Under the pieces are notes generated by a model. It saw only the letters and a program-made list of their open reading frames with translations. It searched no databases and was not told the DNA's origin. Shown here piece by piece: positions 42,929 through 48,316 of a DNA stretch of 48,316 nt. The position numbers and the translations under genes were made by a program. The stretch lies in assembly GCA_964529325.1 (NCBI GenBank), contig CAZGWH010000009.1, forward strand, positions 1-48,316. Reading direction: 5' to 3'. How positions within the stretch are numbered: position 1 is the first letter of the stretch; each line of letters opens with the position of its first letter. This DNA comes from GCA-2689995 sp964529325 (GTDB taxonomy: Bacteria > Fidelibacterota > Marinisomatia > SCGC-AAA003-L08 > GCA-2689995).

Positions 42929-44333
42929 TTAACTGATCAACTTTTAATCGATTTATTTTCCCTAATTCATTTTTTGGAATTTCATTGCAAATAATAAATT
43001 TTTTAGGGATTTTATATTCTAATAATTGACTTTTACAAAATTCTACTAAATCTAATTTATTCAATTTTCCATTTATTTTTATAAAAGCAATTATCTCCTC
43101 CCCCCATTTTTGGTTTTCAATTCCAAGCACACAACACGCTTCAATATTGGGGTATTTTAAAATTATTTCTTCAATTTCAAATGGATTAACATTTTCCCCT
43201 CCTGTTACAATTCGATATCGTCTCAGTGGTTTTAAAAATAAAAAGCCATCGCTATCAATTACACCTAAATCATTTGTAGTAAATTGCGAATTAAATGGTA
43301 ACTCTCCCCAATAACTATTGGCAATTATTTCACCTAAAATACAAATTTTTGAATATTTATTTTTCTGTGTTGTCGTTGAAATTGTTAAATGGTTAAATGG
43401 TTTTCCCACTGAATTTAATTTATTTGGGTAATCGTTTATCCAAAATCCCGACACTCCCGAACAAGTTTCTGTCATTCCATAGGTCACAAATATTGGTATA
43501 TTTAATTTAATACATTTTTCTAAAAGTATAGAATTTGCAGGACCTCCTCCTGTCAAAATCATTCTAAAGGATTGTAAACACTTAATACCTTCTTCAATTT
43601 GTAAAAGCTTAAAAATAATTGTTGGTACTAAACTAATCACCGTTATTTTTTGTTTATTTACTTCTAAAATAAAATTATCGACATTAAATTTTTCTAGTAA
43701 AAAAACAGGGCAATGGCTCAATAAACCCCTGATAATTGATGAAATTCCAGCAATATGATGGAGAGGTAAAACATTCATAATGGAATCATTATCACTAAAC
43801 TTTATTTCATTATTCCAATTTTTAAAACTGGATAAAAAGTTTTGTGTCGATAATTCAACCGGTTTCGGTTTACCATTGCTTCCGCTTGTAAAAATTATTG
43901 TTATTGTATCATTTAGATTTTTTTGAATGGGTATTATTGATACACCGCAATTTTGAATTGAAGATCCATCTTCATTAAAAATTAAATTTACTTTATTAAC
44001 TAACTTTCTTGAATCGCTTTTTCGAGATGTAATTAAATGGGATAATTGAACTGAATTAATAATTGTATATAATTCATTTGATTTAAATTTAGGATTAATT
44101 AAAACAGAAATTAATCCTAAATAATCACATGCAAACCAATTAATTATAAATTCTATGGGGTCTAAAATTTGAATTCCAATTAATATATTATTCTTTAAAT
44201 TATTTTGATTTATTACGCGTGCGGTATGAATAACCTGAATTTGAATTTCCTCATAAGTATATGATTTATTTTTATAATTTAAAAAAATTGATGAAGGATT
44301 ATTTTTTGCAATTGTTAATAATTGATTAATCAT
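42906..44333 (-). CDS. menE: O-succinylbenzoate-CoA ligase (menaquinone synthesis)
   Basis: A 475-residue acyl-adenylate-forming ligase that activates o-succinylbenzoate with ATP and CoA. Motifs are TIIFTSGSNGKPKPVELS (phosphate loop), TYGMTETCSG, LGVIDSDGFLFLKPLRRYRIVTGGENVNP and the late Lys segment IPKNELGKINR. The family alone could be another ligase, but it directly follows menC with no gap (the MenC stop is followed at once by ATG 44333) and menA lies before it, so MenE is the clear reading. It is the last gene of the operon. Confidence 0.9.
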   Translation of the reverse strand: MINQLLTIAKNNPSSIFLNYKNKSYTYEEIQIQVIHTARVINQNNLKNNILIGIQILDPIEFIINWFACDYLGLISVLINPKFKSNELYTIINSVQLSHLITSRKSDSRKLVNKVNLIFNEDGSSIQNCGVSIIPIQKNLNDTITIIFTSGSNGKPKPVELSTQNFLSSFKNWNNEIKFSDNDSIMNVLPLHHIAGISSIIRGLLSHCPVFLLEKFNVDNFILEVNKQKITVISLVPTIIFKLLQIEEGIKCLQSFRMILTGGGPANSILLEKCIKLNIPIFVTYGMTETCSGVSGFWINDYPNKLNSVGKPFNHLTISTTTQKNKYSKICILGEIIANSYWGELPFNSQFTTNDLGVIDSDGFLFLKPLRRYRIVTGGENVNPFEIEEIILKYPNIEACCVLGIENQKWGEEIIAFIKINGKLNKLDLVEFCKSQLLEYKIPKKFIICNEIPKNELGKINRLKVDQLIKDHEHI

Positions 44334-45377
44334 TTATTGGTAGGGTATTTTTTCAGGTGTGAGGTTTAGTCCTGGTTTTATTGGTTTATTAATAATAGAA
44401 GTTTGTATTGGATTCTTTACGATATCACTCTCTAAAAGTGAATTCGCAGAGAAACCATTTGCCAATTTTATATCACTAGAAAAAGCAAGATGAATACATA
44501 CCTGTTTTTCAATTTCAGTACCTAGAGTTGTTGTGATTACAGATTTAATATTATGTTTATTCCCCAAATTTATTATTTCTAAACATTCATTTATATTCCC
44601 AGTAATCATTGGTTTAATTACAAAAATATCAGCAGATTGATATTCAATTATTTCTCTAGCAGAATTAATATCAGTTAATGATTCATCTAACGCAATGGGA
44701 ATTTCTGTATGTAAGCGTAATTCTGCTAAATCCTCTAATTTCTCTTTTGGTAATGGCTGTTCAATATATTCGATATTAAATTCTTCAAGTTCTCTACATA
44801 ATCGAATTGCTCGTGGTAGGTCTAAGGATTCATTTGCATCAATTCTAATTTTTTTATCTCGCCCAATTTTATTTTGAATTACATTTAACTTTTCTTTAAT
44901 TATAAATATATTTTTATCCGTCAATTTAATTTTATACACCTGATAATTAATATCAGATTGCATATCTTTTTCTAATCCATTTACAGTAATAAAATCACCG
45001 CTTTTATTTGAAAAATTCTTCCAAAATGGTATCATATTTATTTTTGAATATAAATCATATATCGCCGTTTCTAACCCAAAAAGGGCTGATGGATTTTCGA
45101 AAGATTGAGCTTTTGCTAATATTAATAAATCTTCTAAAGATTGATTTTCTTCTATTCCTTTTATAGCAAGAGAAAATCCTTCCAGACAATTACGAGCTTC
45201 TATCAGAATTTCTTTTGAAAAACCTGGCAATGGGGCTGTTTCTCCATATCCAGAATAAATACCCGATTTTAGCTCAATAATAATTCCTTCTCTAAATGAG
45301 ATTTCACCCTTTGCAGTGGTTAATGGTTGGATAAATGGAATTCGATAAGCACTAAAATTAATTGAAGAAATAATCAA
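44334..45377 (-). CDS. menC: o-Succinylbenzoate synthase (menaquinone synthesis)
   Basis: A 347-residue enolase-superfamily enzyme that dehydrates SHCHC to o-succinylbenzoate. It has the N-terminal cap (SAYRIPFIQPLTTAKGEI, YGETAPLPGFSKE) and a barrel with catalytic KIK (VYKIKLTD), metal ligands in RIDANES, EYIEQPLPKE and ALDESL, and a late Lys in FVIKPMITGN. The start appears to be TTG at 45377, overlapping the menA stop by four bases (TTGA). It lies between menA and menE, which fixes its role. Confidence 0.91.
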   Translation of the reverse strand: MIISSINFSAYRIPFIQPLTTAKGEISFREGIIIELKSGIYSGYGETAPLPGFSKEILIEARNCLEGFSLAIKGIEENQSLEDLLILAKAQSFENPSALFGLETAIYDLYSKINMIPFWKNFSNKSGDFITVNGLEKDMQSDINYQVYKIKLTDKNIFIIKEKLNVIQNKIGRDKKIRIDANESLDLPRAIRLCRELEEFNIEYIEQPLPKEKLEDLAELRLHTEIPIALDESLTDINSAREIIEYQSADIFVIKPMITGNINECLEIINLGNKHNIKSVITTTLGTEIEKQVCIHLAFSSDIKLANGFSANSLLESDIVKNPIQTSIINKPIKPGLNLTPEKIPYQ

Positions 45378-46255
45378 ATTATAAAACCCATTGCCAATAG
45401 AATAGTATAAACAATTTGCAATCGTGCTGTATTTGCCAATAAACTATTTAATGAAGAGCCCGATTTTTTATAAATATCAATAATATTTTTAAAAGCAATA
45501 GGTAAACAAAATATTACTAAAAATATTGCCAATTTGGGGATTAAATAGTGATATAAGTAAAATGGGACTAAAAATGGAATTAAAGTAAAAATACCATATT
45601 GAATTTTAGAAAATGGTTTTCCAAATATTACAGCAATTGTTTTCTTTCCAGTTTTAATATCATTATTTGCATCTCTAATATTATTTACAATTAAAATACA
45701 ATCAGACATTAATCCCATAATAACACCCAATAATATAGCTGTTGAATTATATAAATCACCGCCCTGTAAAAAATATGTTCCTGGCACTGCAACTAATCCA
45801 AAAAAGACAAATACAAATAAATCACCTAATCCATTATACCCTAATGGAAATGGCCCACCTGTATATGCATAACCCGAAAAAATTGCAATGCTTCCAATAA
45901 TGACAATGGGCAACCCACCAATCCAAGCAAGATAACAACCAATTAATAATGCAAGAAAAAATGAAAAAAACATCCCCCTTTTTACTTGTGATGGTTTTAA
46001 TAACCCAGATTGGGTTACGCGTTTTGGGCCTAAACGCTCATCTGTGTCTGTACCCTTTTCAAAATCATACACATCATTTGCGAGATTTGTCCCTATTTGG
46101 ATTAATACCGAGGCTAAAAAGGTGCAAAATGCAATAAATGGTTGGAAGTACCCATCATGATATGCAAAACTTAAACCAATAATTACAGGTGCAATTGCAG
46201 CGGGTAATGTTTTAAGGCGAAAAGCCAATAACCAAGTATTTAGTGATGTATTCAA
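45374..46255 (-). CDS. menA: 1,4-dihydroxy-2-naphthoate polyprenyltransferase
   Basis: A 293-residue integral membrane prenyltransferase with eight to nine helices. It attaches the polyprenyl tail to DHNA to make demethylmenaquinone. The two Asp-rich motifs are NLANDVYDFEKGTDTDER and NNIRDANNDIKTGKK; GPKRVTQSGLL between them is typical of MenA. The start is TTG at 46255. It is the first gene of menA-menC-menE. The other men genes (F, D, H, B, G) are not in the window. The organism therefore likely uses menaquinone in its respiratory chain. Confidence 0.93.
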   Translation of the reverse strand: MNTSLNTWLLAFRLKTLPAAIAPVIIGLSFAYHDGYFQPFIAFCTFLASVLIQIGTNLANDVYDFEKGTDTDERLGPKRVTQSGLLKPSQVKRGMFFSFFLALLIGCYLAWIGGLPIVIIGSIAIFSGYAYTGGPFPLGYNGLGDLFVFVFFGLVAVPGTYFLQGGDLYNSTAILLGVIMGLMSDCILIVNNIRDANNDIKTGKKTIAVIFGKPFSKIQYGIFTLIPFLVPFYLYHYLIPKLAIFLVIFCLPIAFKNIIDIYKKSGSSLNSLLANTARLQIVYTILLAMGFII

Positions 46256-46290
46256 TTGTATAAATTTTTCATATTATTTATATGAATAAT

Positions 46291-47814
46291 TTAAGGTATG
46301 TATTTTTCTACTTTATTGTATTTTTCTGCATTAAACATTACAGATGGTTGCCAGTTTATTAAATTATGTTGAGCAACAACTGCACTCTGCATATGCCATA
46401 AATAAATCCAAGGAGCATCGTTCATAAGTTTATCATTCGCTTTTCGGGCAATATTCAATCTTATTTCAGAGTTTGTTTCTGTTTGTAATTCAACAATCAT
46501 ACTATCTAATTCTGAACTTTCATATCGAGTCCACCGGTTTTTACTTACTTCTGATTCAAATAATGGAGCTAAAAAGTTTTCAGGATCAGGATAATCTGCC
46601 CACCAAGAACGATAATACATATCAGGAATTCCTTTTCTAACTGCATCAGAATACATATTCCAATCATTTCTTACAATTTTTACATTAATTCCAATTTGCT
46701 TTAATTGGTCTTGAATAATTTCTGTAATTTGAAATAATTCCTTGGATTGGCTTTGCCACAATTCAACTGAAAATCCATTTTTATATCCTGCGTTTTCTAA
46801 TAGTTTTTTTGCTTTTTCAGGATTATATCCAAAAATTGGATTTTCTTTTCTTTCTAATAAAACAGGTGGGATTGGTCCTCCTGCTTCTTGTCCTCTACTT
46901 GAAAAAATTGTTGATAAAATTTCTTCTACATTAATTGCATAATTTACAGCTTGTCTTACACTTACATTATCAAAAGGGGGCCTTGAACAATTTAATCCAA
47001 TATAATACGTATTTAATTGGTCAATAAGCTGAATATCATCTTTCCATTCTGGATCTTTTAACCATAATTCATATTCAGCATTTGGGATTTCCATAATATC
47101 AAGATAGCCGGTAATAAATTCGGCAACCCTTGGTAATGCTTCTGGAAGAATTCGGATTTTTAATTTATCTAATATTGGTGCGCCATTAAAATAATGTTCA
47201 TTTGCATTAAATAAAAAATGTCCATCTCTAATCCAATCTGTTTTTATCCAAGGCCCTGTGCCAATAATTTTATCATTTTCTACATTTACTATGGATGCGG
47301 AGGGCATTGCTAAAAATCCTAAAAATGGTGCAAATGGCTTTTCAAGTTTTATAATAAAAGTTGAATCTTTAGGACATATAAACCCAGACACCGTTTCAAT
47401 GTCATTCTTCATAAATGGTTTTGCACCTGTAACGGATTTAAATAACCATGACCGCCGAGAAGCTATTTGTGGATTTAATATGCGTTCGAAACTTGATTTT
47501 ATATGAGACGAATTTAATAACTCGCCATTTTGAAAAAAGATAGAATCGTGTAATTGGAAAATATATGTTTTCCCATTATCGACAATAGACCAAGATTTCG
47601 CAATTCCAGAAATAATTTCTGAGCCATGTCCATAATGAACTAAATTATCAAACATTAATGCCGAAACTTGCCCAGAACGAACATCTGTTGCATGAGCAGG
47701 GTCAATATTTTTAGGATCTCCTGCAAGTACTAATGTCAACTGATTTTCATCTGGCTTTATAGTACAGCTAATTATAAAAATGAAAAGAAATAGTAAATAA
47801 CTAATTTGTCGCAT
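46291..47814 (-). CDS. Family 5 extracellular solute-binding lipoprotein (peptide/nickel type)
   Basis: A 507-residue lipoprotein (lipobox IISC, Cys 17). The fold markers are LAGDPKNIDPAHATDVRSGQ, GIAKSWSIVDNGKTYIFQLH, YYIGLNCSRPPFDNVSVRQA, GYNPEKAKKLLENAGY and SWWADYPDPENFL, all typical of the OppA/DppA family that captures oligopeptides, dipeptides or nickel chelates. No permease or ATPase genes of an Opp/Dpp importer are next to it, so its partners are elsewhere or lie outside the window. It lies 35 nt upstream of menA on the same strand. Confidence 0.9.
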   Translation of the reverse strand: MRQISYLLFLFIFIISCTIKPDENQLTLVLAGDPKNIDPAHATDVRSGQVSALMFDNLVHYGHGSEIISGIAKSWSIVDNGKTYIFQLHDSIFFQNGELLNSSHIKSSFERILNPQIASRRSWLFKSVTGAKPFMKNDIETVSGFICPKDSTFIIKLEKPFAPFLGFLAMPSASIVNVENDKIIGTGPWIKTDWIRDGHFLFNANEHYFNGAPILDKLKIRILPEALPRVAEFITGYLDIMEIPNAEYELWLKDPEWKDDIQLIDQLNTYYIGLNCSRPPFDNVSVRQAVNYAINVEEILSTIFSSRGQEAGGPIPPVLLERKENPIFGYNPEKAKKLLENAGYKNGFSVELWQSQSKELFQITEIIQDQLKQIGINVKIVRNDWNMYSDAVRKGIPDMYYRSWWADYPDPENFLAPLFESEVSKNRWTRYESSELDSMIVELQTETNSEIRLNIARKANDKLMNDAPWIYLWHMQSAVVAQHNLINWQPSVMFNAEKYNKVEKYIP

Positions 47815-47870
47815 GACTAAAATTGGACCTAATATAAATGGTTATTCAAGTGAAAAAATGAATATTATTT

Positions 47871-48254
47871 TTAATTATTCAATAATTCGTTTTTTCTAAA
47901 AACTACCATTCGTTTAATCAGATCCTTCGGAAGAGGATCATGAAATTGAAATTTTACAGTTCCCTTACCCAATTCAAAACCTTCCAGCTCATCTGCAAAA
48001 TGCTTTATTACAGTTTGATAAGGATAGAAACTAATATATTTCGCATAAGCGACAATCATTAATTGTTGTTCAGGTTTTGTACCCGGTATAAGTGTAAAAG
48101 ATGGAACTTTATAGTTTGGAATTTCGACTGTTTCTGGAACAGCTTCTTTTATAAGATTTCTTATCTCGCGTAAAATTAATTGAGCCTCTTCGGTTTGGTT
48201 GCCGATATAATCGTCAACAGTCTTGAAGTTTGGCATTACTCCTTTTTTTCCCAT
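47871..48254 (-). CDS. DUF1801 (YdhG-like) protein
   Basis: A 127-residue cytoplasmic protein of the DUF1801 type: FKTVDDYIGNQTEEAQLILR, EIPNYKVPSFTL, YAKYISFYPYQTVI and KGTVKFQFHDPLP. Some relatives are called iron chaperones or frataxin-like by fold, but the role is unproven. ATG 48254 is used here. An in-frame ATG at 48236 has AGGAG only two bases upstream, so it is less likely but possible. It is the first complete minus-strand gene from the right edge, 56 nt upstream of the binding-protein gene. Confidence 0.83.
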   Translation of the reverse strand: MGKKGVMPNFKTVDDYIGNQTEEAQLILREIRNLIKEAVPETVEIPNYKVPSFTLIPGTKPEQQLMIVAYAKYISFYPYQTVIKHFADELEGFELGKGTVKFQFHDPLPKDLIKRMVVFRKNELLNN

Positions 48255-48316
48255 ATCTTTTTAGATTTTATTTTTCAAATTATGGAAATTATATTCATTT
48301 TATATATGCCACAACG

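Noticed and set aside
1..48316. tRNA, rRNA, CRISPR array, prophage or transposase genes
   Set aside because: Read through for cloverleaf-like segments, regularly spaced repeats and transposase motifs; none was found. A covariance-model scan would be needed to exclude small RNAs.

Overview
This AT-rich window (metagenome-like, one 100-N scaffold gap) comes from a Gram-negative, didermic bacterium of the FCB group, most simply a marine 'Candidatus Marinimicrobia' (SAR406)-type genome; the phylum is an inference. The signs are an LpxH-type lipid A enzyme, a TonB/ExbB/ExbD system, a carboxypeptidase-regulatory TonB-dependent receptor of the Bacteroidota type, a C-terminal type IX secretion-like tail on a secreted nuclease, a dockerin-like tail on another secreted protein, menaquinone genes, and signal peptides that often place glutamine right after the predicted cleavage site. 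No rRNA, tRNA, CRISPR array, prophage or insertion sequence was seen.

Layout. 1-2848: a terminator and a minus-strand operon lpxH, HEAT-repeat lipoprotein, second lipoprotein. 2988-8524: plus-strand genes for a very large exported peptidase/PD40/beta-barrel protein, tgt (with its whole zinc site substituted), tag, and a frameshifted acetyltransferase. 8525-12517: an orphan membrane-anchored protein facing a DoxX protein and a TonB-dependent receptor. 12527-17323: an eight-gene minus-strand run: secreted endonuclease I, a GGQ release-factor-like gene without a standard start codon, two GNATs, a VOC protein, a BASS transporter, a membrane protein and a GFA-type protein. 17390-18967: a RetSat/CrtI-like FAD oxidoreductase. 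19021-20589: a secreted PKD/dockerin protein broken by three in-frame stops. 20753-24486: S41 protease and exbB-exbD-exbD-tonB. 24485-28181: esterase, GMC oxidoreductase and aldehyde dehydrogenase, a tightly coupled module that could turn an ester or alcohol into an acid. 28241-35321: a four-gene envelope cluster (DUF4159, DUF4175-like, TPR, GATase1-like). 35403-37333: one ABC exporter artificially split by the scaffold gap. 37495-41786: two coupled amidohydrolase-fold proteins. 41825-42928: a SUMF1-like lipoprotein. 42906-46255: menA-menC-menE. 46291-48254: an orphan peptide-binding lipoprotein and a DUF1801 protein.

How it fits together. Much of the window serves the envelope: lipid A synthesis (LpxH), energised outer-membrane import (TonB system plus receptor), periplasmic proteolysis (S41), export (ABC exporter) and several large exported proteins of unknown role. 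menACE supports anaerobic or microaerobic respiration through menaquinone. The most promising candidates for new biology are the DUF4159/DUF4175/TPR/GATase1 cluster, the zinc-less Tgt, and the release-factor-like gene with an apparent AUU start. The gap, the acetyltransferase frameshift and possibly the triple-stop gene must be read with assembly or base-call error in mind.
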